Part shown: positions 8,188-17,544 of the stretch, piece by piece | How the letters are laid out: the number at the start of each line of letters is the position of its first letter | Numbering within the stretch: the first letter of the stretch is position 1 | Source of the DNA: an uncultured Flavobacteriales bacterium | GTDB taxonomy: Bacteria; Bacteroidota; Bacteroidia; Flavobacteriales_D; Crocinitomicaceae | Length of the DNA stretch: 64,000 bases | Reading direction: 5' to 3' | Assembly: GCA_943789205.1 (NCBI GenBank) | Contig: CALSTG010000001.1 | Span: forward strand, 544,160 to 608,159 | Made by a program: the position numbers and the translations under genes | Notes under the pieces: generated by a model | The model's input: the letters and a program-made list of their open reading frames with translations, nothing else | Told to the model about the DNA's origin: nothing | Database searches by the model: none

Positions 8188-10401
8188 ATGCTTAAAAACC
8201 TCATACTTGTCAGGGATTTCTTCCCAATTGTGCTTTTGAAAGCCCAGATCAAGTATAACTTTTTCGGATTACTTTATTGGAGCTTATTATTTAGTATTCT
8301 ATTTAATTTATTAGGTGCCAATTTTGGTGTGCCCTTTCTGTTTTATTCTCCGGATTACCTCGGCGAGGTTGGGTTATGGTCTTTTGCACTATTGGGATTT
8401 TCGGTAGGTGGATTCTCCATGGCATTTAACGTATACAGCTATATAAAATTGGGGCCAAGATTTCCATTTCTTGTGGTTGTTTCGACTCCATTTTTTAGAT
8501 TTTGTATTAATAACTTTCTAATCCCACTTGCTTATATCATTATTTATCTTGTAAAAATGTCCATATTTCAGCAGAACGAGGAACTGGCAAGCAGCAGTGA
8601 CATATTGATATATAATATCTCCTTCTTGTCAGGTTTTATGCTTTTTATAATGCTAAGTATACTTTATTTCTTTCCCCTGAGAACGAATAAAGACGCTGAT
8701 GACACCATAACTGAATCCAATCCCGTCTCAACCATTACAAGCAAAGGCCTAGGACAAAAATGGTACAACTATTTTAGAGAAAAACGTACGCGCCCTATTT
8801 ATTATATTGGAAAAAAATTCAAGCTCTACAAAAGTCGTAGTGTTGCTCATTTGGATAAGCATATTGTTGAGAGTGTTTTTTCACAAACAAGAATCAATGC
8901 TTTTATTTTTGAAGTCCTCACCATAAGTGCATTCCTAAGCTTAAGCTTTTTCAGAAATTTTTCATTATTCGAAGTTCCTGCAGCTATGAGTATATTAATG
9001 CTTTTAACCATTTTATCTATGGTCATTGGTGCGCTAAACTCTTGGTTTCATAGATGGACATACCCTTTGATTTTTCTTATTATTATCGTCATGTCAGCGC
9101 TTTCCTCTAAGGTCGGAGTCTTTCGATATACGAGCTATGCATTAGGTTTAAATTATTCAGAAGAAAAAATCATTAATTACAGTCCAGAAAATATTAGACA
9201 AAACCACAAAACGAATGAGGAAACTTTCCCTTCAAAAGAACACATTATTCAAATACTGGAAAATTGGAAAAGGAAAACCGGTGAAGAAAAACCAAAATTG
9301 GTTATTCTTAATACCTCTGGGGGTGGTTTAAGGAGTGCGTTATGGACATTTACGGTACTTTCCAATGCAGATGAAAAGCTAAAATCCAAGCTTTCGCAGA
9401 ACTTGCAAATGATTACGGGAGCCTCTGGCGGGATGATTGGAGCAGCATACTTTAGAGAAATTCAATTGAGGAAAAAACTAAAAACATTGGATGGAAATAC
9501 CGCACTATTCAAAGAAAGATTAAGTAAAGACCTTCTGAATCGTTTGTCTTTTTCAGCATCGACAAGTGATCTTTTTATGCGCTACAAACAGGTAGTTTAT
9601 TACGATAAAAAATATACTCAAGAAAGAGGTTCAGAATTCGAGAAAGAGTTGCATGAAAATCTGAACAACTATTTAGAGCATCCTTTAGGTTATTATCAAG
9701 AATTCGAGAGAAATAGCAGTATACCTTTAATGATATTTAGCCCGACAATTGTAAATGATGGTCGACGTCTACTCATTTCATCACAGAACTTAAGCTTTAT
9801 GATTGGAGACAATAAAGAAACGACGTATGAAAATATAGACTTCCAGTCCTTCTTTAAAAATAATGATCCACATCATATGCGCTTTTCATCTGTATTGCGA
9901 GCCAGTGCCACATTCCCTATGATTATGCCAATGATGGCCTTACCCACCAAACCAGAAATCCAGCTCATGGATGCGGGTATTCGGGATAATTATGGAGGTA
10001 AAGTTTCTGTAGACTATCTATTCGCTTTAAACGAATGGCTTACTGAAAACACATCTGGTGTGGTTATCCTAGAAATCCGAGATACGAAAAGAATAATGAG
10101 CAATGAATTATATAAAGAATTAGGTCTAATTGATAAATTGTTCTTGCCTTTCGGAAACCTACTAACGAATTTTACACGAACCCAAGATTTAGATCAAGAA
10201 CAACTCCTCAAACTTTGTGAGACAAGCTTCAACTTTCCTGTTGATAAGGTTACTTTTAATTTAAGAGAGGATTACAATGAAAGAATATCTCTGTCTTGGC
10301 ATTTAACTAAAAGAGAAAAGCAAAAAATTGAGGCCGCCTTTTCAAGTCAAGAAAACCAAATGGCCTTTGATAAGCTCAGGCGTTTAACAGAAAAACAATA
10401 A
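8188..10401 (+). CDS. Membrane-anchored patatin-like phospholipase
   Basis: 737 aa. Residues 1-~320 hold six or seven hydrophobic segments, e.g. around residues 22-48, 53-75, 90-120, 145-165 and three more between ~235 and ~320. The C-terminal half is a patatin domain with the oxyanion loop SGGGLRSALW, the nucleophile elbow GASGG (Ser) and the catalytic Asp in MDAGIRDNYGG. It is expected to release fatty acids from lipids at the inner membrane. The multi-span anchor is unlike soluble patatins. It is followed by a hairpin terminator. Confidence 0.82.
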   Translation: MLKNLILVRDFFPIVLLKAQIKYNFFGLLYWSLLFSILFNLLGANFGVPFLFYSPDYLGEVGLWSFALLGFSVGGFSMAFNVYSYIKLGPRFPFLVVVSTPFFRFCINNFLIPLAYIIIYLVKMSIFQQNEELASSSDILIYNISFLSGFMLFIMLSILYFFPLRTNKDADDTITESNPVSTITSKGLGQKWYNYFREKRTRPIYYIGKKFKLYKSRSVAHLDKHIVESVFSQTRINAFIFEVLTISAFLSLSFFRNFSLFEVPAAMSILMLLTILSMVIGALNSWFHRWTYPLIFLIIIVMSALSSKVGVFRYTSYALGLNYSEEKIINYSPENIRQNHKTNEETFPSKEHIIQILENWKRKTGEEKPKLVILNTSGGGLRSALWTFTVLSNADEKLKSKLSQNLQMITGASGGMIGAAYFREIQLRKKLKTLDGNTALFKERLSKDLLNRLSFSASTSDLFMRYKQVVYYDKKYTQERGSEFEKELHENLNNYLEHPLGYYQEFERNSSIPLMIFSPTIVNDGRRLLISSQNLSFMIGDNKETTYENIDFQSFFKNNDPHHMRFSSVLRASATFPMIMPMMALPTKPEIQLMDAGIRDNYGGKVSVDYLFALNEWLTENTSGVVILEIRDTKRIMSNELYKELGLIDKLFLPFGNLLTNFTRTQDLDQEQLLKLCETSFNFPVDKVTFNLREDYNERISLSWHLTKREKQKIEAAFSSQENQMAFDKLRRLTEKQ

Positions 10402-10403
10402 AA

Positions 10404-10423
10404 AAGGGGACCGAAGTCCCCTT
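10404..10423 (+). terminator. Hairpin terminator after the patatin gene
   Basis: AAGGGGAC-CGAA-GTCCCCTT is an 8-bp perfect stem with a tetraloop, 3 nt after the stop codon. The 3' T-run is short (TT then GATTTC), so termination may be partial. Confidence 0.75.
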
Positions 10424-10562
10424 GATTTCATTAACCTGTAGCAAAGTTAATCTAAATACAATAGCGTTTAACGGAAGAATTAAAAAATGGTTTCAATAAA
10501 AAATTAACATTTTGGCATTGATAAACTATTTGAGTGCCTTCCAAAGTTTTGTTCTGCATCAA

Positions 10563-10570
10563 TATATTTG
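10563..10570 (+). promoter_or_regulatory. -7 box TATATTTG, 4 nt before ATG
   Basis: Perfect match to the Bacteroidota TAnnTTTG box. It ends 4 nt before the ATG at 10575 and supports that start over the upstream TTG. Transcription would begin at or next to the start codon. Confidence 0.65.
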
Positions 10571-10574
10571 TTCT

Positions 10575-11459
10575 ATGCCGACGGACAAACCTTCAATTTC
10601 AGCATTAGTCAAATTAATAGATGATCCAGATGAAAGTGTTTTCTCTCAAGTAAGGGATGAACTCATTAAATGCGGAAGTATGGCAATCCCATACCTTGAA
10701 AAATCATGGGAAGAAGATTACTATGGCCTTGTATTTCAAAGTAGAATAGAAAACATCATTCATGATATTCAATTTGAAGAAGTGAAAACGGGCTTAGAAA
10801 AATGGAATAACTGTCCTGAAAAAGACCTCCTAGAGGGAGCCATAATAATCGCTAAATACCAATACCCTGGCCTTGATGAAGCATCTATTCGAAGTTTTAT
10901 TGAAACCATTCGCCAAGACATATGGCTTGAACTAAACGACCATCTTACGGCATTTGAGCAAGTTAAAATATTTAATAAAATATTCTTTAAAGTGCATAAG
11001 TTTCATGGTGATAGTAAAAATTATCATGCTCCTGTAAACTCATATATCAATACTGTATTAGAAAGTAAAAAAGGAAATCCATTAAGTATTTGCCTTCTCT
11101 ACAGTATTATAGCCCAATCCCTCGACCTACCTATCTATGGCGTGAACCTTCCAAATCATTTTGTTCTTGCATATATGGACACAAAAGGCTCTGTATCAAT
11201 GATTAACGAGGACAATGAATATGGTGTGCTTTGCTACATAAATGCATTTTCAAACGGTGTGATTTTTAACACCAACGAAATCAAACAATTTCTTAATGAG
11301 CTCAAACGCCCACATCGTAGAGAATATTTTGAACCATGTTCAAACTCAGCAATCATTAAAAGAATGCTCAATAATCTCATTTCATCATTTCAGCGTGTAG
11401 GAAATTCCGAAAAAGTTGAGGAGCTAACAATTCTAAGAGACATCATTCAAGGCAATTAA
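10575..11459 (+). CDS. SirB1/transglutaminase-like family protein
   Basis: 294 aa from the ATG at 10575; a longer frame from 10512 uses TTG and lacks a promoter-start arrangement. The N-terminal ~90 residues are helical and HEAT-like (LVKLIDDPDESVFSQVRDEL). The middle carries the SirB1/UPF0162 transglutaminase-like region: YHAPVNSYINTVLESKKGNPLSICLLY at ~residues 155-181, then YGVNLPNHFVLAY with the conserved histidine. The exact activity of this family is not established. A TATATTTG box ends 4 nt upstream. Confidence 0.8.
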   Translation: MPTDKPSISALVKLIDDPDESVFSQVRDELIKCGSMAIPYLEKSWEEDYYGLVFQSRIENIIHDIQFEEVKTGLEKWNNCPEKDLLEGAIIIAKYQYPGLDEASIRSFIETIRQDIWLELNDHLTAFEQVKIFNKIFFKVHKFHGDSKNYHAPVNSYINTVLESKKGNPLSICLLYSIIAQSLDLPIYGVNLPNHFVLAYMDTKGSVSMINEDNEYGVLCYINAFSNGVIFNTNEIKQFLNELKRPHRREYFEPCSNSAIIKRMLNNLISSFQRVGNSEKVEELTILRDIIQGN

Positions 11460-11477
11460 ATCCTAAGGAATAGGATT
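11459..11477. promoter_or_regulatory. Inverted repeat at the pepT promoter
   Basis: AATCCTA-AGGAA-TAGGATT, a perfect 7-bp inverted repeat that ends 2 nt before the pepT -7 box. It begins on the last base of the preceding stop codon. It could be a weak terminator or an operator over the -33 region. Confidence 0.35.
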
Positions 11478-11479
11478 CG

Positions 11480-11487
11480 TATATTTG
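11480..11487 (+). promoter_or_regulatory. -7 box TATATTTG of pepT, 4 nt before ATG
   Basis: Perfect TAnnTTTG ending 4 nt before the pepT ATG (11492), predicting a leaderless transcript. Confidence 0.65.
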
Positions 11488-11491
11488 AGGT

Positions 11492-12739
11492 ATGAATTAT
11501 AAACATACCGTTGAAGAACGTTTTATACGTTATGCAAAAATAGATACTACAGCAGACCCGTCGTCTTCTACTTTTCCATCGTCTGACATTCAAAAAGACC
11601 TCGGCAGATTATTAGTCTCAGAACTTAAGGGACTAGGAGCTATTAACGTTGAAATGGATAAGTGGGGTTATGTTTTCGGGACAATTCCATCAAATTCTTC
11701 AAAAGAAAATATTCCAACAATTTGCTTTTGCTCGCACATGGATACTGCACCAGATTGCAGTGGTACAAATGTTAAACCTATCGTACACAGAAACTATCAA
11801 GGCACGCCTATTATTCTTCCTGATGATCCATCTCAAGTAATTACAAAAGAAAAGCAAAAATACCTTCAAGGTAAAATAGGTGACGATATTATCACCGCAA
11901 GTGGTGAAACCCTACTCGGCGCTGATGATAAAGCTGGGATTGCTATCATCATGGATTTTGCAAAATATATGATTGAACATCCTGAGCTTAAGCACGGTGA
12001 TATTAGAATATTATTTACTCCTGATGAAGAGATCGGAAAGGGTGTTGACCATCTCGATATGGAAAAACTAAATGCAGATTTCGGTTACACCCTAGATGGA
12101 GGGCCTGAAGGTTCTATCGAAGACGAATCGTTTTCCGCGGATGGCATGAAGGTAACTATAGATGGGCTAAGTGCTCATCCAGGGTATGCAAAAGGAAAAA
12201 TGGTGAATGCTATAAAAATGGCAGCTTTGTTAGTAGACTCGTTGCCTAAGAAAACCCTTACACCGGAGACGACTGCGAGCCGAGAAGGCTTTATACATCC
12301 ATATTCAATTGAAGGGGCTCTAGAGAAAGCAAGTGTAGATTTTATTATCCGTGACCATAAAACGAGTAAACTTTCTGAATATGAACAACTCATTGCGGAC
12401 ACGATGAAAAATATTGCGGAGAAGCATCCAGGAATCACTTATGATATTGAAATAACGGAACAATACCGCAATATGAAAGAGGTTCTTAATGATTACCCAC
12501 AAGTATGTGAATATGCCGGAGAAGCTATGCGAAAGGTTGGAATAACACCTGTTTTTGATTTAATACGTGGAGGAACCGATGGCTCTAGAATGTCATTTAT
12601 GGGAATGCCATGTCCAAATATTTTCACAGGAGAAATGGCTATTCACTCTAGACAAGAATATGTCGTCATACAGGATATGGAAAAATCAGTAAAAACTTTG
12701 ATTGAACTCATTCAAATCTGGGAACATAGACATGAATGA
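11492..12739 (+). CDS. pepT: Peptidase T (tripeptidase)
   Basis: 415 aa M20-family metallopeptidase of normal PepT length. The zinc-site motifs appear in order: CFCSHMDTAPDCSGTNVKP at ~residues 74-92, LLGADDKAGIA (~145), TPDEEIGKG (~178), YTLDGGPEG (~203) and a C-terminal histidine in AIHSRQEYV. It removes N-terminal residues from tripeptides in the cytoplasm. Its last 8 bp overlap the start of holA, so the two are probably co-translated. Confidence 0.95.
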   Translation: MNYKHTVEERFIRYAKIDTTADPSSSTFPSSDIQKDLGRLLVSELKGLGAINVEMDKWGYVFGTIPSNSSKENIPTICFCSHMDTAPDCSGTNVKPIVHRNYQGTPIILPDDPSQVITKEKQKYLQGKIGDDIITASGETLLGADDKAGIAIIMDFAKYMIEHPELKHGDIRILFTPDEEIGKGVDHLDMEKLNADFGYTLDGGPEGSIEDESFSADGMKVTIDGLSAHPGYAKGKMVNAIKMAALLVDSLPKKTLTPETTASREGFIHPYSIEGALEKASVDFIIRDHKTSKLSEYEQLIADTMKNIAEKHPGITYDIEITEQYRNMKEVLNDYPQVCEYAGEAMRKVGITPVFDLIRGGTDGSRMSFMGMPCPNIFTGEMAIHSRQEYVVIQDMEKSVKTLIELIQIWEHRHE

Positions 12740-13733
12740 AAAGTTGATTCTTAAGGAAATTGAAAGTAAAAATTTTCAAACTGTATACTTTCTTCATGGA
12801 GAAGAGCCTTATTTCATAGACCTTATTTCAAATGCCATAAAAAAGCATGCTCTTGAGGACCATGAAAAAGAATTTAATCAGAGCATTCTTTATGGAAAGA
12901 CTACAGACCCTTTAGTTCTTCTAAATGAGCTCAAATCCTTTCCGATGGGAAGTGAAAAAAGACTTGTGATTCTAAAAGAAGCCCAAGACTTTAAAAAATT
13001 AGAAAGCCTCTGCCCCTATTTTGAAAATCCAAACAACTCAACAATTTTTGTGATTTGTCACAAATACAAAAAATACGATGCTCGTAAAAAAGCGCTTAAA
13101 CTCATCGCTAAAAAAGGCTTAGTTTTTCTATCTGAAAAAGTAAAAGAATATCAACTCAATGAGTGGATACAACGCTATGTGACAAATCAAGGTTTTACAC
13201 TTAATTCAAAAGCGACGATGCTTCTTGGAGAGTTTCTAGGAAATGATTTAGGTCGTATTGTAAATGAGGTCAATAAGCTCAGTGTCATTTATCCGAAAGG
13301 GACTCAAATTAACGAAAAACACATTGAAGAAAATATTGGAATCTCAAAAGACTACAATCTATTTGAGCTCACAAACGCTGTAGCAGCACAAGATATTCAC
13401 AAGGCATACAAAATCATACATTATTTCGAAATGAACCCAAAAGCCGTTCATTTACCTCAGGTTGTTTCTTCATTATTTACTTTTTTTTCCAATGTTCTAA
13501 AAATTCACTTTCTAAAATTTAGCGCTCGGGAGGCTATTGCAAAAGAATTGCGAGTACACCCTTTTGTTGCTGGTGAATTAAGTAAGGCTAAAGCAAGGTT
13601 TAGTCCAAAAAAGATTGCTTTTAATATGGAAATCTTACAAGAGTATGATTTAAAATCTAAAGGATATGGAAATAGAACATCAAGTCAGGCTGATTTAATG
13701 AAGGAAATGATTTTTAAATTGCTCAACCCATGA
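12732..13733 (+). CDS. holA: DNA polymerase III subunit delta
   Basis: 333 aa from the ATG at 12732, which overlaps the pepT end by 8 bp. An upstream in-frame alternative at 12702 would run deep inside pepT. HolA features: VYFLHGEEPYFIDLI (degenerate P-loop), LNELKSFPMGSEKRLVILKEA, and NEVNKLSVIYP with a helical collar domain at the end. It loads the sliding clamp as part of the clamp-loader complex. The stop overlaps the rsmE start (ATGA). Confidence 0.9.
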   Translation: MNEKLILKEIESKNFQTVYFLHGEEPYFIDLISNAIKKHALEDHEKEFNQSILYGKTTDPLVLLNELKSFPMGSEKRLVILKEAQDFKKLESLCPYFENPNNSTIFVICHKYKKYDARKKALKLIAKKGLVFLSEKVKEYQLNEWIQRYVTNQGFTLNSKATMLLGEFLGNDLGRIVNEVNKLSVIYPKGTQINEKHIEENIGISKDYNLFELTNAVAAQDIHKAYKIIHYFEMNPKAVHLPQVVSSLFTFFSNVLKIHFLKFSAREAIAKELRVHPFVAGELSKAKARFSPKKIAFNMEILQEYDLKSKGYGNRTSSQADLMKEMIFKLLNP

Positions 13734-14410
13734 TTTTTTATGCTCCAGAATGTTCTATGCAAGAGGACGAATATGTCTTATCTGAGATAGAGTCCAAACA
13801 TTGTATAAGAGTATTAAGAAAGCAGCTTGGCAGCACCATCGAACTCATTAATGGGAAAGGTGGTCATTTTATCTGTGAGATCATTGACCCGCATGTTAAG
13901 CGTTGCAGAGTAAAGATTAATGAGAAAAATCAACATGAAGTATCTCAGGGAAATATTCATATTGCCATGGCAATCCCAAAAAGTAGTGAGCGGCTAGAAT
14001 GGTTTCTTGAAAAAGCTACGGAACTCGGAATTCATACACTTTCACTTATTAATTGCAGAAATAGTGAACGCACGAAAATCAATGAAAAGAGATTAGAAAA
14101 AATTGCCATTTCCGCAATGAAGCAATCCAAAAGATTTCATCTTCCAAGAATTAATAATCCAATAACATTTGAGGCCTTTATAAAATTATACCCTAAAGGA
14201 TTTATTGGTCATTGCTACAGTGGTGAAAAAATGAATGCTAAAGAAATTAAAGCGATTGCTCCCTTTTTAATCGGACCTGAGGGAGATTTTACAAAAGATG
14301 AGGTTCGAGCAGCTCTCAATTCAGGTTACACTGAAATTGAATTGAGTAAGCAGCGTTTGAGAACAGAAACAGCCGCGCTAACAGGTGTTTTTTATTTAAC
14401 AGGTGTATAG
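13730..14410 (+). CDS. rsmE: 16S rRNA (uracil-1498-N3)-methyltransferase
   Basis: 226 aa SPOUT-class methyltransferase. The SAM-binding knot motif LIGPEGDFTKDEV is at ~residue 180 and the closing [18 protein letters not shown] at the C-terminus. It methylates U1498 of 16S rRNA. It is coupled to holA by a 4-bp overlap, and its 3' end overlaps the convergent folA end by 19 bp. Confidence 0.95.
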   Translation: MIFYAPECSMQEDEYVLSEIESKHCIRVLRKQLGSTIELINGKGGHFICEIIDPHVKRCRVKINEKNQHEVSQGNIHIAMAIPKSSERLEWFLEKATELGIHTLSLINCRNSERTKINEKRLEKIAISAMKQSKRFHLPRINNPITFEAFIKLYPKGFIGHCYSGEKMNAKEIKAIAPFLIGPEGDFTKDEVRAALNSGYTEIELSKQRLRTETAALTGVFYLTGV

Positions 14411-14904
14411 CGAAAGACCTTAAAATCATGCTGATGTCTTTCATCAATTGATTGACTCATCAGTAATTCTTTATTCCAATCACTTTCATTAAAATCAGGA
14501 AAAAAGGTATCCGCTTCATAGTCTCCATCAATATGTGTAATGAACATTTCTTCAAGAATATTTGCATCCAATGCGAGCTTATATATCTGACCACCACCTA
14601 TGATAAACAACTTTCGATTCTTGTCACTTTCATATGCGCTCAATGCAGCATCGAGCGAATTGAAAACGCTACAATTAGATGCTTCAAAAGCTGTGTTTTT
14701 AGTTAAAATCACATTTTCTCTATTTGGCAAAGGTCGATATTTTTCAGGGATTGAATCATAATTTTTTCTACCCATAACTACGATTTGATTTTCAGTGGTC
14801 TCTTTGAAAAACCTCATATCATTTGGAAGGTGCCACATGAGGTCATTATCACGACCTATACCCCTGTTCCTATCCATTGCAACGATTAAAGAAACCTTTA
14901 TCAT
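14392..14904 (-). CDS. folA: Dihydrofolate reductase
   Basis: 170 aa. The DHFR motifs are intact: [28 protein letters not shown] at the N-terminus (with the Met20-loop tryptophan), [12 protein letters not shown], and [13 protein letters not shown] for NADPH binding. It reduces dihydrofolate made by the adjacent thyA, whose stop overlaps its start by 4 bp, so the two form an operon. It reads convergently into rsmE with a 19-bp tail overlap. Confidence 0.97.
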   Translation of the reverse strand: MIKVSLIVAMDRNRGIGRDNDLMWHLPNDMRFFKETTENQIVVMGRKNYDSIPEKYRPLPNRENVILTKNTAFEASNCSVFNSLDAALSAYESDKNRKLFIIGGGQIYKLALDANILEEMFITHIDGDYEADTFFPDFNESDWNKELLMSQSIDERHQHDFKVFRYTPVK

Positions 14905-15695
14905 ATGGCAACTGCAGCTTTTATATGTGGATGCGGATCGTAATTCAAGAGCTCAAAATCTTCATACTTAAAGGCAAATAAATCTTTAATATCAGGATTG
15001 ATTTTCATGGTTGGTAGTGGCCTAAAATCTCTTTCAAGCTGCAATTTGGCCTGATCAAGATGATTTGAATAAAGATGTGCATCACCTAACGTATGTACAA
15101 AATCTCCAAGCTCTAAATCACAAACTTGGGCAATCATCATTGTTAATAAGGCATATGAGGCAATATTAAATGGTACACCTAAAAAAGTATCTGCGCTTCG
15201 CTGATATAGCTGACAGCTAAGTTTATTGTCAGCAACATAAAACTGAAAGAATGCATGACAGGGCGGTAATGCCATACCAGATAATTCACCTACGTTCCAT
15301 GCAGAAACTATAATTCGACGAGAATCTGGTGTTTCCTTTATTTGCTTTAAAATACCTTGAATTTGATCAATATATTCACCATTTCGTGTCGGCCAGCTTC
15401 TCCATTGAGAACCATATACCGGTCCTAAATCACCATTTTCGTCGGCCCACTCATCCCAAATGGAAACCTTATTTTCTTTAAGATACGCGATATTTGTATC
15501 TCCTTTTAAAAACCAAAGCAGCTCATGAATGATCGATCTTAAATGTAATTTTTTGGTGGTTATGCAAGGGAATCCTTCGTTCAAATCATACCGCATTTGA
15601 TAACCAAAAACAGAGCGTGTCCCAGTACCTGTTCGGTCTTCTTTTACTGTACCTTTGTCTAGAATATGCTGTAGCAAATCATGATATTGTTTCAT
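14901..15695 (-). CDS. thyA: Thymidylate synthase
   Basis: 264 aa, the standard ThyA length. Residues seen: [20 protein letters not shown] near the N-terminus, [20 protein letters not shown], the nucleophile Cys in [12 protein letters not shown] (~146) and [19 protein letters not shown]. It makes dTMP from dUMP with methylene-THF. It is first in a thyA-folA operon. The promoter box TATTTTTG lies 4 nt upstream of its ATG. Confidence 0.98.
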   Translation of the reverse strand: MKQYHDLLQHILDKGTVKEDRTGTGTRSVFGYQMRYDLNEGFPCITTKKLHLRSIIHELLWFLKGDTNIAYLKENKVSIWDEWADENGDLGPVYGSQWRSWPTRNGEYIDQIQGILKQIKETPDSRRIIVSAWNVGELSGMALPPCHAFFQFYVADNKLSCQLYQRSADTFLGVPFNIASYALLTMMIAQVCDLELGDFVHTLGDAHLYSNHLDQAKLQLERDFRPLPTMKINPDIKDLFAFKYEDFELLNYDPHPHIKAAVAI

Positions 15696-15699
15696 AGTT

Positions 15700-15707
15700 C
15701 AAAAATA
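15700..15707 (-). promoter_or_regulatory. -7 box TATTTTTG of thyA, 4 nt before ATG
   Basis: On the minus strand TATTTTTG ends 4 nt before the thyA start, the same spacing as seen at seven other genes here. Confidence 0.6.
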
Positions 15708-15801
15708 GAACTTTTTGCCGCTGAGTAATCAACTGTGTTCAATGATTTTTTAACAAGTTAATAACTATTAAAAGACCAAGATTAATGTTAATTTTAGTTA
15801 C

Positions 15802-16173
15802 ATGAAACATGTTCTAATTTGTTTACTGGCTTTTAACGCATTTTACTTTTCAGCACAAATTAAAAAGAAGGATTTAGGCACTTATAAAGGCACTATTCCC
15901 TCTTATAAAATAAATAATGGAAGTCAATTGTTAGAGGTCGCATCATGTAGTATCACAGTTTCCTTAGATAAGGATAGCTTAAAGCTGGTTATCGGCTCAA
16001 AAACATACAGCGGTGCATATGAAGTAAAAAAAATAAAACGAAGAGCATATAACATTCACCTAACCACGCCGCATTCACAAATAGAAGAAGTCTTTAGATT
16101 AGATGGGAAAGAGAGGGAAATGTTACGAAAAGGGATATTTCCTCAACCTGATTGTGAACTCTTTAAGCTTTAA
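15802..16173 (+). CDS. Small secreted protein of unknown function
   Basis: 123 aa. A signal peptide (residues 1-18, ending YFSAQ) is followed by a short lysine-rich, strand-forming domain with two cysteines (one in EVASCSITVSLD, one in QPDCELFKL). I do not recognise a family. The stop overlaps the 3' end of the convergent histidine kinase gene by 11 bp. A TAATTTTA box lies 5 nt upstream of the ATG. Confidence 0.6.
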   Translation: MKHVLICLLAFNAFYFSAQIKKKDLGTYKGTIPSYKINNGSQLLEVASCSITVSLDKDSLKLVIGSKTYSGAYEVKKIKRRAYNIHLTTPHSQIEEVFRLDGKEREMLRKGIFPQPDCELFKL

Positions 16174-17503
16174 AAGGAAGCTTAATTGTGAATACGGTGC
16201 CCTCTTTTGGTATGCTTCGCATTAATATTTTACCTTCGTGCCCTTCTACAATAAGTTTTACATAGTACAAACCCAAACCAAAACCTTTTACATTGTGAAC
16301 GTTTCCCGTAGGCACTCTATAAAACTTATCAAATATTGATTTCTGATGCTCCTTGCTGATTCCTATCCCTTTATCTTCAAATTCAATAATCAAATGGCTC
16401 GAAGATACCTCGGTTGTTATAGCAATATGAATAGCTCCTTCACTATATTTGACGGCATTATCCATTAAATTATAGAGTACGTTGGTGAGATGTACTGGGT
16501 CTCCATTTAGACTATGTGAAGCTTCAGAAAGCGATAGTAATAATTGACTATTTGGGGCCTTTTGAAAGGTTTCAAAATTTTCTTTGAGCTGAAACAATAT
16601 TTCTTTAATATCTATGATCTCTTTGTTTAAAACAAGCTCGTTCTTGTCTAGCTTTGCAACATTAAGGACGCGTTCAACCTGCTGCTCAAGCCGCTTGTTT
16701 TCTTCAAAAATGATACGTGCGTATTTCTTTACGTTCTCCTGACTAATATCTGCCTTGTGGAGTAACATCTCAGAGGATAAACTGATTGTTGAAATCGGCG
16801 TCTTCAACTCATGGGTCATGTTGTTTATGAAATCATTCTTAACCTCTGAAACTTTTTTCTGACGAAAAATAATAACCAATGAATAAATAAAAAAGAAGGA
16901 AACAAGCAACACAATTATTCCAATATATATCCAAGGTGAAATGAACTTAACAGGAACGATAGGTGCCGCAATCACATTTGGAAAAAAAACAGTAAAATAA
17001 TGTCCATCATTCTCTATGGTAACATTTTCGGCAGTCACACCACCTTGATTTTTTGAAGCAGGTTCATAAAGAGATTCCTTGGAAAACTTAATTAAATTAC
17101 CGTATACAATAGAATCCGTGAAACAATCGTATATACCATAGACAAAATCCTGATTGATATTTTGGGCATAAAAAGCCTTCTTTAATAAAGTCTCTAAATA
17201 AAAAGGTTGTAGCTCTTCATTGATGTCGACCATGAATCTATTTGAACGGATTTGCTTAACTGCCCCATAAAGCTCTGAACTGTCCGCTAAAGATGTATTT
17301 ATCTCTGCCAAAACATTGCGCAATGCAACGTGACTTTGCTCTGAAAATTCTTTGATGTTCAAGCTATCCTCTTTTTCCTGAATCGCAATGTTCGTGTTTT
17401 GGAGCTCCATTGTTTTTCTGACCCAAACCAATTGAACAACAAGAATACTTGCTATTGATAAAATTCCAAAAAGAACTAAGGTATTAAGGGAATAACGACT
17501 CAT
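16163..17503 (-). CDS. Membrane sensor histidine kinase, unpartnered
   Basis: 446 aa. Transmembrane segments at ~7-29 and ~190-212 flank a periplasmic sensor region. The phosphorylated histidine is in NNMTHELKTPISTISLSSEM (~230-250). The ATPase domain shows N-box NVLYNLMDNAVKYSEG, G1 FEDKGIGIS and G2 GFGLGLYYVKLI. No response regulator is adjacent. The OmpR-type regulators at 32.3 and 33.2 kb are possible partners, an inference from their lack of adjacent kinases. The signal sensed is unknown. Confidence 0.9.
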   Translation of the reverse strand: MSRYSLNTLVLFGILSIASILVVQLVWVRKTMELQNTNIAIQEKEDSLNIKEFSEQSHVALRNVLAEINTSLADSSELYGAVKQIRSNRFMVDINEELQPFYLETLLKKAFYAQNINQDFVYGIYDCFTDSIVYGNLIKFSKESLYEPASKNQGGVTAENVTIENDGHYFTVFFPNVIAAPIVPVKFISPWIYIGIIVLLVSFFFIYSLVIIFRQKKVSEVKNDFINNMTHELKTPISTISLSSEMLLHKADISQENVKKYARIIFEENKRLEQQVERVLNVAKLDKNELVLNKEIIDIKEILFQLKENFETFQKAPNSQLLLSLSEASHSLNGDPVHLTNVLYNLMDNAVKYSEGAIHIAITTEVSSSHLIIEFEDKGIGISKEHQKSIFDKFYRVPTGNVHNVKGFGLGLYYVKLIVEGHEGKILMRSIPKEGTVFTIKLPFKA

Positions 17504-17544
17504 AGGAGTTTAACTTATTCAATAAAGATATAAAATTCAAAGAT

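Noticed and set aside
12175-12438. Antisense ORFs inside pepT
   Set aside because: Shadows of the pepT frame; the sense gene has all its metal-site motifs.
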